Below are positions 1 through 9,543 of a stretch of 64,000 bases of DNA, piece by piece. The notes under the pieces are model-generated. The model saw only the letters and a list, made by a program, of their open reading frames with translations, did not search any database and was not told the DNA's origin. The first letter of the stretch is position 1. The number at the start of each line of letters is the position of its first letter. The translations under genes were made by a program, and so were the position numbers. The stretch is taken from positions 1 to 64,000 of the forward strand of contig NZ_QRGR01000008.1 of the NCBI RefSeq assembly GCF_003367245.1, in the 5' to 3' direction. Origin of the DNA: Pontibacter diazotrophicus. Lineage in GTDB: Bacteria; Bacteroidota; Bacteroidia; Cytophagales; Hymenobacteraceae.

Positions 1-331
1 GAAGCGTGGGGTCCAGAATGGGCGTATGCCGGATAACCGGAAGATGGGCGAAGTCCTCGTGTCTTGCGCCAGAGAGCGCGTAGAGGGTGTACTCTTCTCC
101 TTCTTCATTGTACTTTTTATAAAACAGAGCCCCGAACTTCGCCTTGCTGATTTGGGTGGCAATGTCTGTCACATTCTGTACCACCTTATCTAGTTCCAAC
201 TCAGATGTCAGCATGTTGCCTACCTGGTTGATCAATTCCAACTGTGTGTTCCTTTCCTCCAGCTTTCGCTGTGTCTCCCTTAACTGCAGGAGCAGTTCCT
301 GCTGCTCTGCTTCTGATTGTTTAAGTTCCAT
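1..331 (-). CDS. GAF-domain signalling protein, N-terminal part
   Basis: This minus-strand gene starts at ATG 331 and runs off the left edge of the window. The visible 110 residues begin with a Gln/Glu-rich coiled coil (about residues 1-35, with QSEAEQQELLLQL). A segment typical of the start of a GAF domain follows (QVGNMLTSELELDKVVQNVTD, then FGALFYK). Coiled coil plus GAF is common in sensor histidine kinases and GGDEF or PP2C regulators. The output domain lies outside the window, so the final function is open. The GAF-type call is inferred from sequence pattern. Confidence 0.6.
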   Translation of the reverse strand, partial: MELKQSEAEQQELLLQLRETQRKLEERNTQLELINQVGNMLTSELELDKVVQNVTDIATQISKAKFGALFYKKYNEEGEEYTLYALSGARHEDFAHLPVIRHTPILDPTL

Positions 332-787
332 TCTTATTTTATGAAAGAGATACAAGAAGCATGTTCTATAACTGCATCTTCTTTTTAGGATGTAAATTTA
401 CTAATGTAATAACTGTGCCTGTAGCGTATTAATCCTTAATCTGTTATGTACAAATACCTGTATTAGCTAGCTTATCTATGTATTCCATTAGTGCGGGAGG
501 CACAGAGCATGCTCTCAGGTTAACGATGATGGTTTTGTAGAGCGGGCAGGGTTTTGTGGAGAATTCGCCACAATGAGCTGGTAAGTTGGGTTGAAGCATA
601 CTTTTCGAACCAGGTGCCTCAAACGGAACTCAACAGCCTGCAGTTAGTTTCCGGCCAAAGCAAAAAGCTTCTGCCGGAATTCAGGCTCGTGAAGTTACAG
701 CGGGAGTTGGACGCCAAGGTAACAGATGGAATGTCAAAACTATTCTCCCCGCCCGAAGTAAACAGCTTAGTGTATTTATGATGTTAA
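332..787. other. intergenic stretch with one weak ORF
   Basis: No convincing gene is seen in this 456-bp gap. An ORF at 554-781 (+) needs a TTG start and gives 75 residues with no recognisable domain, although its composition is protein-like. It could be a decayed gene. The gap separates the divergent GAF and bestrophin genes and should hold their promoters. I could not identify a clear TTTG/TAnnTTTG pair. Confidence 0.4.
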
Positions 788-1747
788 ATGATAGTCCGGA
801 GAAATTTGAGCTGGAGGGGCATCCTCCACTATACATGGAAAAGCCTGCTTTACTACCTGCTGCTGGCAGTCGCTGTTTACCTTGCCCATGACCACTATCA
901 GGTGGCTTACCTGAGTATGCCTTTCAACACCGTTACTATCTTCAGTACGGCGCTGGCTATCTTTCTTGGTTTCAAGAGCAACAATGCCTATGAAAGGTGG
1001 TGGGAAGGCCGCAAGATTTGGGGGCTGCTGGTTAACTACAGCCGCGCCTGGACGCGTCAGGTGATCACGATGATGATTCCTGAGATAGAAGCGGATGCCC
1101 CAGCCGTAAAAGAGCTGCAGCGGCGGATGGTGTACAGGCACATTGCCTTTGTGCATGCGCTGCGCGTATTCCTGCGAATAAAGCACGCTTACAATGAAAC
1201 GGACCAGGAAGAAATTTACGAGGAAGCTAACAGATACTCTGACATACAGGCTTTTCTATTGGAAGATGAATTTCAGGCTTTCTACCACAAAAACAATCCG
1301 CCTAATTTCCTGCTTGAGCTGCAGGGCGAGGACTTGCAGCAGGCCTTCAAAAGAGGCTGGCTCTCAGACTACCGGTTTGTAAAACTGGAGGACACGCTGG
1401 TGGAGTTCAACAACATTCAGGGCATGAGTGAGCGAATCAAGAACACGCCTTTCCCACGCCAGTACAGCTTTTTCTCCCGGGTTTTCGTGTTTATACATGC
1501 CACGCTGCTGCCCTTCGCTTTTGTGAGTGAGTTGGGTTTTGCCACTATCCCTGTCTCCGTCGTCATTTCCTTTGTGTTTCTGGCGCTGGATTTGGTGGGC
1601 GAGCGAACCGAGGACCCTTTCGAGAACAGGCTGGAGGATGTGCCACTCACCGCCCTCAGCCTCACTATAGAAACCAATATCAAGGAGCAGTGGGGCGATG
1701 AGGACTTTCCTGTCAAGCAGACGACGCAGGAGGGCATTGTTTTGTAA
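788..1747 (+). CDS. bestrophin-family ion channel
   Basis: The 319-residue product is a bacterial bestrophin homologue (UPF0187 family), an inner-membrane pentameric channel. Bacterial members studied so far conduct cations or small anions. The family hallmark is present at residues 62-79 (FKSNNAYERWWEGRKIWG). Hydrophobic segments lie around residues 19-33, 46-62, 233-250 and 255-270. The length matches the usual 290-320 residues. The gene stands alone on the plus strand. Family membership is clear, but the ion carried cannot be read from sequence. Confidence 0.9.
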   Translation: MIVRRNLSWRGILHYTWKSLLYYLLLAVAVYLAHDHYQVAYLSMPFNTVTIFSTALAIFLGFKSNNAYERWWEGRKIWGLLVNYSRAWTRQVITMMIPEIEADAPAVKELQRRMVYRHIAFVHALRVFLRIKHAYNETDQEEIYEEANRYSDIQAFLLEDEFQAFYHKNNPPNFLLELQGEDLQQAFKRGWLSDYRFVKLEDTLVEFNNIQGMSERIKNTPFPRQYSFFSRVFVFIHATLLPFAFVSELGFATIPVSVVISFVFLALDLVGERTEDPFENRLEDVPLTALSLTIETNIKEQWGDEDFPVKQTTQEGIVL

Positions 1748-2111
1748 CACCCAAGTTTATGCCGCATCGCCGGGTCATAATGCAGGATGCCGGAGCTTAG
1801 CCTGGGAGAGTAAGGTAGTGTTTCCTCTGCGGGAAAAGAAAGGTGCTGTTCCTCACTGCCTCCACGTCCGCACACACGTTGTAGTGAAGGTGACGGAGGC
1901 TATACACCCGTTGAAGGCAAACGGCCTGTCTCGTATCAGGGCTTAGAAGGCTATGGTGAGGCTGAGGGTATGGAGTGCTGCGTTAAGGCCCGTAACACAA
2001 CAAGGAGGCGATTCCTAAGGGCTATATAATGGGTACAAATAAAAATTTAATATATACTAATTATCCGATAAAAAGTACCACCTTTGAGGCTCATAGTCAA
2101 AGCCCAACTAC
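1748..2111. other. intergenic, no gene seen
   Basis: The first half is GC-balanced and the last 100 bases are AT-rich (around 2035-2070). Open frames here are short and have no recognisable content. No strong hairpin was found. Confidence 0.4.
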
Positions 2112-2507
2112 TTGCTCGTTTCCACTGGAACATTTGCCCTTGACTATAACCCTGCAACAGATATTCTCGCCGCCTGCATGCCAGACATACGGCAGCACGA
2201 GTTGACGCAGGTAAGCTATTGCCTGGGAATCATCATTGAGGCAGTCAACAACTACCATATCCGCAGCTTGCTGATAGATTGCAGCAATTCTGTTGTCGAA
2301 GTCGAGGACAGGACCTACAACGCCATCGCTACGAAGTTTGCCACAGCTCTGAGAGCAACCCGTTTGAAGAAACTGGCTTGGGTTATAGCCCCAAAAGCCA
2401 GGCTTTACAGCGCACTCAGGCAGGAGTTGAGCCCGCCCATAAAGCTTGTGGGCTTCTCCGGCAAAGCCGAAGCAATGGAGTGGCTGCTGCAGTTGGAGCC
2501 AGCTTAA
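2112..2507 (+). CDS. STAS-like / SpoIIAA-type small protein
   Basis: The 131-residue protein is soluble and shows the alternating beta-alpha pattern of STAS or SEC14-like regulatory domains. A hydrophobic strand ends in Asp-Cys-Ser (SLLIDCSNSVVEVEDRTY, residues 57-74), and an amphipathic helix is followed by another strand (KKLAWVIAPKARLYSALRQE). An in-frame stop at 2094 leaves only a few codons before TTG 2112, so TTG is the first possible start. Related short proteins are frequent in Hymenobacteraceae. Its partner and role are unknown. Confidence 0.6.
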   Translation: MLVSTGTFALDYNPATDILAACMPDIRQHELTQVSYCLGIIIEAVNNYHIRSLLIDCSNSVVEVEDRTYNAIATKFATALRATRLKKLAWVIAPKARLYSALRQELSPPIKLVGFSGKAEAMEWLLQLEPA

Positions 2508-2707
2508 CCTGGAACTGCGCTGCATGAGATAAAAGGCGCATCTGTATAAGCTAAGCCCCTGTTTACAAACTGCCTCTCCTGCGATGCGGCCCTATCTCAG
2601 CAAAAGGGATAACCGGATTTTCAATATATAAATAAATACATATACTAAGTAACCTATCTTCATGAAAAACAGTTACCTTCATATCCCCATATAGGGATTC
2701 TGGAGAT

Positions 2708-2950
2708 ATGAGCGAACGGACTGGCTTTCTAAACAATCTTGATAAATGCAACCTGGTGGTGCTTACCCCGGTCAGTAAAGACCGGACTTACTGCCGCTTT
2801 TTCCTGGACGGCCTGTACATGGACAGGATGTATGTTTCTGATCCTGCCCTCGTGGCCAAGCTTAGTCAGCTAAGCGGAAAAGGAGAAGAAATAAGCACTG
2901 GAGGGGTAGCCAGATTAAAGCAACTGTTTATGGGTGTGGCCATACTGTAA
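2708..2950 (+). CDS. small unknown protein, paralogue of the gene at 26.9 kb
   Basis: This 80-residue protein of unknown function has a close relative at 26942-27175 inside the island. The two share DRTYCRFFL or DRIYCRFFL, then YMDRMYVSD, then EIST-GVA-LKQLF. The start ATG 2708 is supported because the similarity begins at MSE in both copies, and the 60 bases upstream are also alike. There is no signal peptide or membrane segment. A conserved Cys sits in YCRFF. Homology between the copies is seen directly; no function is proposed. Confidence 0.6.
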   Translation: MSERTGFLNNLDKCNLVVLTPVSKDRTYCRFFLDGLYMDRMYVSDPALVAKLSQLSGKGEEISTGGVARLKQLFMGVAIL

Positions 2951-3548
2951 ATGCCTCTTGCATGAGACCATCCCTGGCTCCAGCAGTTCGCCAGGCAACG
3001 CAACTACCCCGCCAAAGATTGAGCCTTTCTATCCTGATAGCAGTATAAGCTTCTGTTTTGCACCTCAAAATCCCGCGTTTCCGGGACAGAATGTAAGGTG
3101 CATTTTCCCGGAGAGACTCCCTTCAGAGAGAAGTCGGCTAGCAGGCATTCGCATGAAATGGTTATTTCTTTGAGGAAATAATAAAGCGATGTCTCTGATA
3201 ATACTGCATGATGTGCCACGAAAGGCCCTGCTGCGTTTTCCTCTATCATATGGGCGGGTTCTTTGCCGAGGCCTTGCACTCAGTAGCAGACAAAAGGGTG
3301 ATGCTGGTCTATGAGTTTAATAACACATGGATACAGGCTCCTTACCTGGAGGAGGTTGTTATATCAGAACTGATAAAGAGGGAGTGAAAAAGCCACCACC
3401 TCTCAACAGGGCCATGATAAGGAGAACACCGAGTAGGTTGTACCCGATATGCAGCAAAAACTGTTATCACTTTTGGTGAATAAAGGTTAGCAATTCCGTT
3501 TGTTTCTGTGAGTTACACGTTAAGAGTGATATACTTATTGAAGACTAA
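2951..3548. other. intergenic with a possible 59-residue ORF at 3208-3387
   Basis: The gap is about 600 bp. An ATG-initiated ORF at 3208-3387 (+) encodes 59 residues; its C-terminal part (VADKRVMLVYEFNNTWIQAP then ELIKRE) looks protein-like but resembles nothing I recognise. It may be a real small gene or a fragment. Nothing else is evident. Confidence 0.3.
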
Positions 3549-3926
3549 ATGTCAGGAAAAAACAAAAAACAATTCGGCGTGTGGTTAGATTCTAACCATG
3601 CCACTGTAGTAGGCAGAGAATTAGTGGACAACGGGAGTTTTGTTGTTTTGGCCGAGGCTAAGAATGATGGCCCGGGAAGCAACTCGAACGAAAATACCGG
3701 CAACAATGCCGAACAATCGTTGCAGCAGAAATTTTTTAAGGAAATAACCACGCACCTACAGAATGCTGAAGAAGTACACGTAACCGGTACGGGTATTACG
3801 CAGGAACAATTTATACATTTTATGGCGCAAACTGCCCAGTTTAAGAATACGGTAGCCAACGAAAGTACTTCGCTTAAAATGGGCGACGAAAAACTAGTGG
3901 AGTATATTGCCCAAAAATTTAATTAA
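3549..3926 (+). CDS. small protein resembling eRF1-domain / translational-machinery-like proteins
   Basis: The 125-residue protein starts KKQFGVWLDSNHATVVG. It has a Ser/Asn/Gly-rich linker (about residues 42-55) and ends with a helix-strand unit around QKFFKEITTHLQNAEEVHVT and KLVEYIAQKF. This resembles a family of 120-140-residue Bacteroidota proteins with the fold seen in the eRF1 third domain and host-attachment-like proteins. That relation is an inference from pattern only. The gene is single, and a strong terminator follows 17 bases after the stop codon. No catalytic residues are apparent. Confidence 0.55.
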   Translation: MSGKNKKQFGVWLDSNHATVVGRELVDNGSFVVLAEAKNDGPGSNSNENTGNNAEQSLQQKFFKEITTHLQNAEEVHVTGTGITQEQFIHFMAQTAQFKNTVANESTSLKMGDEKLVEYIAQKFN

Positions 3927-3943
3927 GCACTTAAAATTTTAAT

Positions 3944-3990
3944 AAAGAAAGCTGCTTCAACAATTTTGAAGCAGCTTTCTTTATTATTAT
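3944..3990 (+). terminator. rho-independent terminator
   Basis: A perfect 17-bp inverted repeat (3944-3960 and 3966-3982) with a 5-base loop is followed by a T-rich run. It lies directly after the small gene ending at 3926. Confidence 0.85.
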
Positions 3991-4150
3991 CCGCTTTAGG
4001 TAAAACGCTTGGATATTTTTCTAAGTTTCTCTTCACTAATAGAAGTGACCAGCCTACTATTCGAACTATTCACTTTTGTTATCAATATCATCGGCTCAGT
4101 CCATTTTGCAGCATTGTGCGTGGAACATGCCTTTTAAATAATTTACAACC

Positions 4151-4843
4151 ATGAACTATACTATAACAATTAACAGCGCGAACACCGTAGAAGCCATTTC
4201 GGAATATTGGTCAGAAGAGGATTATGTAAATTTACTTTTGAAATTTAATTATCCGGATGCCGAAAATGCGCCCAAAGATACCTTGGAAGAGTTGCTTTTA
4301 ATGGCTATTACTGATTATGAACCCAATGAAGCAGCCGCAATTATTCTGGAATATAAACTTGCCGACAAAATCAACGAGGGGCAAATAAGCCAAATCTCCA
4401 ATGATATGTTACTGGATAAAATATCGGAAGAATACCCTGATATAAGTTTGCATGCCCCGTTGTTCCATATCAATCAGCTTTTATATAAAGCCTTTAACGG
4501 TAAATTTCCTAACGCCAAAGCCACGCAAATAAACCTTTCTATTACCCCCTTAGACCAGGCGGAAGAACCTGATTTTACAAAAGAGAACATACTGCGTTTA
4601 CTGGATAAAGGATTAGCTGACAGCAACCTGATTAAGCGTCTTTTTAGCGAACAAATGGCCGGTAGCAAACCTTTTCCGGAAGCAGAAAACATTATATGGG
4701 AGCTAGAGGCTATTAACAATAGAGATTACAGTATTCTAACTTCCGACTATTGGTTAAGTAAGACTGATATTGTAGCAGGGGAATTTGAAGGAGTACTTGA
4801 ACAAGCTACCGATTCAGTAGAAATGAATTCAAGGGAACTATAA
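4151..4843 (+). CDS. unknown acidic protein, 230 residues
   Basis: I do not recognise this family. The protein is strongly acidic and mostly helical in appearance. There is no signal peptide, membrane segment or catalytic motif. The codon use is AT-rich compared with the bestrophin gene or the right flank, which suggests recent acquisition. It lies between a terminator and the left boundary of the tRNA-Asn island. It starts at ATG 4151 after an AT-rich leader, as is usual in this lineage. Confidence 0.55.
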   Translation: MNYTITINSANTVEAISEYWSEEDYVNLLLKFNYPDAENAPKDTLEELLLMAITDYEPNEAAAIILEYKLADKINEGQISQISNDMLLDKISEEYPDISLHAPLFHINQLLYKAFNGKFPNAKATQINLSITPLDQAEEPDFTKENILRLLDKGLADSNLIKRLFSEQMAGSKPFPEAENIIWELEAINNRDYSILTSDYWLSKTDIVAGEFEGVLEQATDSVEMNSREL

Positions 4844-5171
4844 CCTGTCCCGGGGATGACCACAGGAGAATATCTAATAAGTGGCATCCCCGGAATTGGT
4901 TTCTAATTGACCAGCCTACAAGCCAAGGTATACCTATTTATTTGGCTGATTCAAAACATGCTACCAGCATGCGCTGGAACAGGGGCTACAAACCTTTATA
5001 CGTTCCTAAAGCGCCGCTATTCTCGATCTCCCGTGCCTTATAAAGTAATATGCTTTATCGTGCTGTGGCGGATGTATTTCCCGTGGCTCTTCAGCGCCTG
5101 CATTAGCTGCTGATTCTTCTTTGCCTCTACCAAGTAAGAGGAACAGTTTTTACTTTGGCAGGAAAAGTTTA

Positions 5172-5225
5172 AGCTAAAAAGAAAAAGGACTTACGAATTA
5201 ACGTAAGTCCTTTTTCTTTTTAGCT
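5172..5225 (-). terminator. native tRNA-Asn terminator at the left island boundary
   Basis: A perfect inverted repeat (5172-5195 and 5202-5225, loop of 6) is flanked by A/T runs on both sides, and so could act on either strand. On the minus strand it follows the 3' end of the tRNA-Asn fragment, so it is probably the original tRNA terminator. A 37-bp stretch of it recurs at 38618-38654 next to the complete tRNA. Confidence 0.7.
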
Positions 5226-5265
5226 CCCCCTCCTGGGCTCGAACCAGGGACCCCATGATTAACAG
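5222..5265. repeat. left attachment site: tRNA-Asn 3' fragment
   Basis: These 44 bases are identical to 38663-38706 and cover the tRNA from the anticodon loop to the 3' end on the minus strand. The match stops at 5265, after which the sequence is no longer tRNA. This is the expected product of integration into a tRNA gene. Confidence 0.9.
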
Positions 5266-5352
5266 CAATTAGCCTCTTGACCTTGTGTTGTTTTTGTAGT
5301 TTGTTAATTGCTGTTATTCAGCTTGTTATGGAAATATTTATTTATCATAATT

Positions 5353-5383
5353 TTTGAATATTAGTGGTTGTTTTCTACTTTTG
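5353..5383 (+). promoter_or_regulatory. Bacteroidota-type promoter of the integrase
   Basis: TTTG at 5353-5356 and TACTTTTG at 5376-5383 are separated by 19 bases and match the Bacteroidota consensus TTTG-N19-TAnnTTTG. The integrase start codon is 53 bases downstream. Its last base abuts the arm-type repeat at 5383-5402, so integrase binding there could repress its own gene. Confidence 0.65.
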
Positions 5384-5402
5384 TTTAAACCATATTTAAA
5401 CC
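5383..5402 (+). repeat. left copy of terminal 20-bp direct repeat (probable integrase arm site)
   Basis: Two GTTTAAACC-like units form a 20-bp sequence that recurs with one mismatch at 38598-38617, in the same orientation, just inside the other end of the island. Position and symmetry fit arm-type binding sites of a tyrosine recombinase or an excisionase. The function is inferred. Confidence 0.6.
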
Positions 5403-5436
5403 GGTGGTAAGATTAAACAACTAAAAATTAGAGAAC

Positions 5437-6645
5437 ATGGCCTCAGTGAAAGTACTCCTTTACACCTCCAAGGTGCTCAAGAACGGCGAGCATCCCATTA
5501 TGCTGCGTCTAATCAAAGATAGGAAGATCAAGTATGTATCACTGGACCAGTCTTGTAACGCAGAGCTGTGGGATTCTAATGAGCAGCGACCTACTAAAAA
5601 ACATCCCCACAAGGTAGAGCTTAACATTAAAATCTCTAAAATTATAAGTGATGCCAACAAAATCATCCTAGACTTTGAGAACAACGACCAGCACTACTCT
5701 GTGGAGGATATTGCCAAAGCGCTCAGCAAAAAGAGCGTCGGCAAGCTCACCTTTTTCAAATTTACGGATGAGCTTGTACAGCGTCACAAAAACGTAGACA
5801 AGATCGGTACTGCTGATGCTTTTCAGAATACTAAGCGCACCGTATCCCGCTTTACAAATGGGAAAGACATCACCTTTAAAGAGGTAGATTACATCTTCCT
5901 GACACGCTTGGAGGATGATCTGCTAAAGCGAAAGGTGGCAGAGAATTCCATAGCGGTTTACATGCGCACCATTCGCTCTATATACAATAAGGCCATAGCC
6001 GAAGGGCACGCGCGTGAGGCTGAGTATCCCTTTAAAACATACAAGCTGACCAAGCTCAACACAAAAACCAAGAAGCGGGCGCTGACGAAGGACCAGGTAA
6101 AGAAAATCTCGGACCATAAACTCGAACTTGGTAGCAAGCTTTGGATGGCCAGAAGCATCTTCCTGTTCTCCTACTACTGCCGAGGCATCAATTTTATTGA
6201 CATGGCCCAACTCAAGTGGGGCAATATCCGAGACGGCAGGCTGCACTACACCAGGGCAAAGACCGGCCATCAGTTCAACATCGCCCTGCTGTCACCAGCC
6301 CTGGAGATACTTGACTACTACAGGAAAAATCAAGACGGATCAGGGTTCATCTTCCCGATCCTGGGTGCCTATCATGATACGGAGCAGAAGGTGAAGAATC
6401 GTGTAAAGAAGATAATGAAGGAGGTGAACAGCAACCTACGCACGGTGGCAAGCAAGGTGGAGATCGACTTCAATGTCACCACCTATGTGGCCAGACACAG
6501 CTACGCTACCGTGCTCAAGCGGCAGAACGTGTCCACTTCCCAAATAAGTGAGGCCCTTGGCCACAGCAGTGAGAAGATCACGCAGGTCTACCTAGACAGC
6601 TTTGAGAACACAGTGTTGGACGAGGCCGATAAGTTCTTACTTTAA
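5437..6645 (+). CDS. int: tyrosine site-specific integrase of the island
   Basis: The 402-residue recombinase has the usual Bacteroidota layout: an N-terminal arm-binding part (about 1-95), a SAM-like core-binding domain (about 103-200) and a C-terminal catalytic domain (about 215-402). Visible catalytic residues are Arg249 (CRGINFIDM), Lys275, Arg353 in TTYVARHSYAT, His376 in LGHSS and the nucleophile Tyr385. The first box-II position is Tyr rather than His, as is common in this subgroup. It lies directly inside the left tRNA fragment and reads into the island, so it is the enzyme expected to integrate and excise the element at tRNA-Asn. The gene appears intact. Confidence 0.92.
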   Translation: MASVKVLLYTSKVLKNGEHPIMLRLIKDRKIKYVSLDQSCNAELWDSNEQRPTKKHPHKVELNIKISKIISDANKIILDFENNDQHYSVEDIAKALSKKSVGKLTFFKFTDELVQRHKNVDKIGTADAFQNTKRTVSRFTNGKDITFKEVDYIFLTRLEDDLLKRKVAENSIAVYMRTIRSIYNKAIAEGHAREAEYPFKTYKLTKLNTKTKKRALTKDQVKKISDHKLELGSKLWMARSIFLFSYYCRGINFIDMAQLKWGNIRDGRLHYTRAKTGHQFNIALLSPALEILDYYRKNQDGSGFIFPILGAYHDTEQKVKNRVKKIMKEVNSNLRTVASKVEIDFNVTTYVARHSYATVLKRQNVSTSQISEALGHSSEKITQVYLDSFENTVLDEADKFLL

Positions 6646-7214
6646 TAACCTTTTAACTCAACTAATGACTAAATGAAAGAAGCCTAAATCAGCTACAGAG
6701 TGGCAGAGGAGGTGTTGAACAGCAAAGAGATGATTTTGAAGCAAGACTTCGAGTTAAGCTAAATGATGTGTCAATCATGTAAGATAAGGGCACAAAATAA
6801 TTTGTATTGACTATAACAACTGTTATAGTCAATAGAGCGTTTACAGAGCTTTTCAGTTTTCGATATAGCTGCATTTAACCTAACGCAAAACCAATTATCA
6901 CCATGGGAACCTTTCTGACTAACTATCAAGAAATTGGGAGAAGGTAAATTATATCGATTTGTTTTTTTTGTTATAGATAATTAAATATTATATTAACATT
7001 GTTAACAATAGTGATTAGTCACTAACTGCGATTCATTAAACGTTGCAGAGCTAAAATAAAAGCTCAAAGTATGTGCTAAGGATTTGTCTTCATCTGAATA
7101 AAGGTAAGAGAGTCGGAATAATGCTATGAGTAGCACTAAGTCTCTATAAAAGCTTTTACAACGGCATTCAAGAACAGCAGCCTACAATAATAAGAAGCTT
7201 TAACAAGGGTAAAT
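6646..7214. other. AT-rich intergenic region
   Basis: About 570 bp separate the integrase from the sigma factor gene. The stretch is very AT-rich (notably 6940-7020). It carries a small inverted repeat around 6800-6840 (ACTATAAC/GTTATAGT). No gene is supported. Confidence 0.4.
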
Positions 7215-7898
7215 ATGAATAAGATTGTCAACTTGTTTTCTACTGTTGGGGGTGACGTTAACTTACCAGCCTCTAATTCAGAGGCTAAAGATGTGTTTTT
7301 GGATGGGAAAGAAGCTTCTGGTACAGATAACGAGTTATTTATCAGACAGGCTTTCAAAGACGACCCTAAATTAGGTTGTGAATTACTGTATCGACACTAT
7401 TATCAAGGCTTATGCAGCCATGCTTCGCGGTTTGTCTATTCTAAGTCTATAGCTGAGGATATCGTATCAGACATATTCTGCCAATTTTATCTAAACGGCA
7501 CTTTCATGGAAATATCGACCTCTTATAGGGCTTTTCTTTATAAGAGTGTCAGGAACAGGGCTTATAACTATCTTCGGCTAGAGGCTAAACGAACTGTAGA
7601 GTTAGATCCTGTTTATGAAAATAACACAGAGGCTGCCTGTCAGCAGCCTGACTCCGTTATTGAATATGAGGAACTGAGTCAGCAGGTGGAGGCTGCTATT
7701 AATTCCCTTCCGCCCAAGTGTAGAAAAATTTACCTGATGCATCGGTTTGAGGATAAAAAATACTCTGAGATTGCTGAGGCCCTTCAACTCTCACCCAGAA
7801 CAGTGGAGGTGCAAATCAGAAAAGCAAGCCAGCTTGTGAGGGAGGCATTATCCAAAACTTGGATTCTTTACGTATTGCTGCTTCACAGCCTCTGCTAA
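7215..7898 (+). CDS. ECF-type RNA polymerase sigma factor
   Basis: The 227-residue protein is a sigma-70 family factor of the Bacteroidota FecI-like group. A region-2 segment lies at about residues 55-125 (LLYRHYYQGLCSHASRF, then YKSVRNRAYNYLR). A region-4 helix-turn-helix lies at about 160-215 (INSLPPKCRKIYLMHRFEDK, then YSEIAEALQLSPRTVEVQI). The FecR-like anti-sigma gene, SusC and SusD follow on the same strand. This is the standard regulator set of a glycan utilisation locus, in which substrate import by SusC signals through FecR to the sigma factor. The first 40 residues are a variable extension. Confidence 0.9.
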   Translation: MNKIVNLFSTVGGDVNLPASNSEAKDVFLDGKEASGTDNELFIRQAFKDDPKLGCELLYRHYYQGLCSHASRFVYSKSIAEDIVSDIFCQFYLNGTFMEISTSYRAFLYKSVRNRAYNYLRLEAKRTVELDPVYENNTEAACQQPDSVIEYEELSQQVEAAINSLPPKCRKIYLMHRFEDKKYSEIAEALQLSPRTVEVQIRKASQLVREALSKTWILYVLLLHSLC

Positions 7899-8157
7899 GT
7901 CAACGCAGTACATCTTTTGCTTCAGAAGATGTATTTGAGCTGTGAATAATTGCCGCCGCCACCACTCTTTTATCATTTCCCTCCCTCTTTTTTTATTATT
8001 TCCTCTCCTTTTAGAGAAGTGCCTATGGTACGTTTCCCATAGAGGCTTGTTCAATAAAATAGGTGAAAGCCTTATTTAAAAAATAAAATGAAAATTTTTG
8101 CTTTTCGAGTAAGGGTTTTCCAGAGTTTAGTTGTCTATGTAGTATAAACCATATCAG

Positions 8158-9180
8158 ATGTCTGTAAAACCATTGATAACAAGCGAACTCTTATTTGCCT
8201 ATTTTGCAGGGAGGGCCACTGCTTTGCAGAAGCAGATGATAGAGGAATGGGTAGAAGAGGACGGTGATAACGAAGAATTCTTCTACGCATGCATGCACGA
8301 GTGGGAAGTAAAGCATCTACAATACAGTGCTGATACCAATGCGGCTGTTGCCAGATTTTACGACAGCATACAGAACCAAAACCATTTTGACTTACAGCCT
8401 GAACTTGAGCAGAGGAATTCTCTGGAAACGAAGAAGTCGAGAGGCTGGCAAAAATGGCTCATTGCTGCCTCTGTTTTGTTTGTTCTCCAGTTTGGAGCTT
8501 GGCTTATGCGTGATGCCATTCTATATAAAAGCTATACTACAAGCAATGGTGAAGTGAATTCTGTCATACTTATGGATGGAAGTCAGGTAGCGTTGAATGA
8601 AAACTCCAGCCTCCGGGTACCGCGCTTCGGATTCGGGGAATTAAGCCGCAATGTGCGTTTGAGGGGGGAGGCCAGGTTCTCAGTGGTGCACACGCCGGAT
8701 GACAAAAAGTTTATTGTTTTTACAGACTCCGCTTTTCAGGTAGAAGTTCTTGGAACTGAATTCAACCTGTCTGCACGTGAAAGTGGCGCTAAGGTGGTGC
8801 TACAAGAGGGCAAGGTGAAGGTGCTATACCAAGGGACACCAGAGCAGGACTCCACTCCTCTGATTATGGCGCCGGGCGATATAGTTGCTCTTAATAAGAA
8901 TCACAAGGAGCTACAGGTAAAGAAAGTACTGCATCCTCAAAATTACTCTGCCTGGCAGCACGGTCGGCTGGTTTTTGATAATACGTCTCTCCATGAGATC
9001 AAGGATCTGCTTCAGGATAACTATGGGTTAACCGTAGAAGTAAAGGGAGAAGATCTACTTAAAAAGACGGTTTCCGGATCCTTCAGGGCCAATAACGTAA
9101 ATGAGTTACTATACGCTTTTTCTGAAATAATGAATATCAATGTAGTACGGCAGGATAGTCTCGTGATTTTTGTAAACTAG
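8158..9180 (+). CDS. FecR-like anti-sigma factor
   Basis: The 340-residue inner-membrane protein has an N-terminal cytoplasmic anti-sigma segment, a single membrane helix near residues 99-116 (WLIAASVLFVLQFGAWLM) and a periplasmic FecR domain (about 125-235, with GEVNSVILMDGSQVALNENS). The C-terminal DUF4974-type domain ends in INVVRQDSLVIFVN. It is expected to hold the ECF factor encoded 260 bases upstream inactive until the STN domain of the downstream SusC protein signals. Length and domain order are typical of Bacteroidota FecR proteins. Confidence 0.9.
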   Translation: MSVKPLITSELLFAYFAGRATALQKQMIEEWVEEDGDNEEFFYACMHEWEVKHLQYSADTNAAVARFYDSIQNQNHFDLQPELEQRNSLETKKSRGWQKWLIAASVLFVLQFGAWLMRDAILYKSYTTSNGEVNSVILMDGSQVALNENSSLRVPRFGFGELSRNVRLRGEARFSVVHTPDDKKFIVFTDSAFQVEVLGTEFNLSARESGAKVVLQEGKVKVLYQGTPEQDSTPLIMAPGDIVALNKNHKELQVKKVLHPQNYSAWQHGRLVFDNTSLHEIKDLLQDNYGLTVEVKGEDLLKKTVSGSFRANNVNELLYAFSEIMNINVVRQDSLVIFVN

Positions 9181-9543
9181 TACATGATAGACCATCCCTG
9201 TTGGAACACGTGAGATATGATTAAAACGCTGTTATTCTCCGGTAGTAACCAATCCAGTACTTGTACTTACAATTGAGTTTATATAATTATAATACACGAT
9301 TAACAATTCATGTTTACGAAAGTGGTATCTGCTGTCGTAACATAGAGCGCACGTGGTAAAAAAGTGAAAAATCACGGCTATATAATCTTAATAAAACCCT
9401 AACAAGCTTATTTTTCATCGGCTAAGGAATATCTGCTATACAGCTGACAGGAATTCTATTGCCTTTATTTTAAGTCAAAGACAGTTATAAATTAAAAAAG
9501 AAACATAAAATGTAATCATTTTACCACTTTATCCCCTCTGAAT
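9181..9543. other. intergenic region upstream of susC
   Basis: The 363 bases are AT-rich and probably hold the ECF-sigma-dependent promoter of the susC-susD-sulfatase operon. No TAnnTTTG housekeeping motif stands out, consistent with, but not proof of, an alternative sigma promoter. Confidence 0.35.

Noticed and set aside
5222..5265. second tRNA gene
   Set aside because: Only the 3' half is present and the sequence leaves the tRNA after the anticodon loop, so it is an attachment-site copy.
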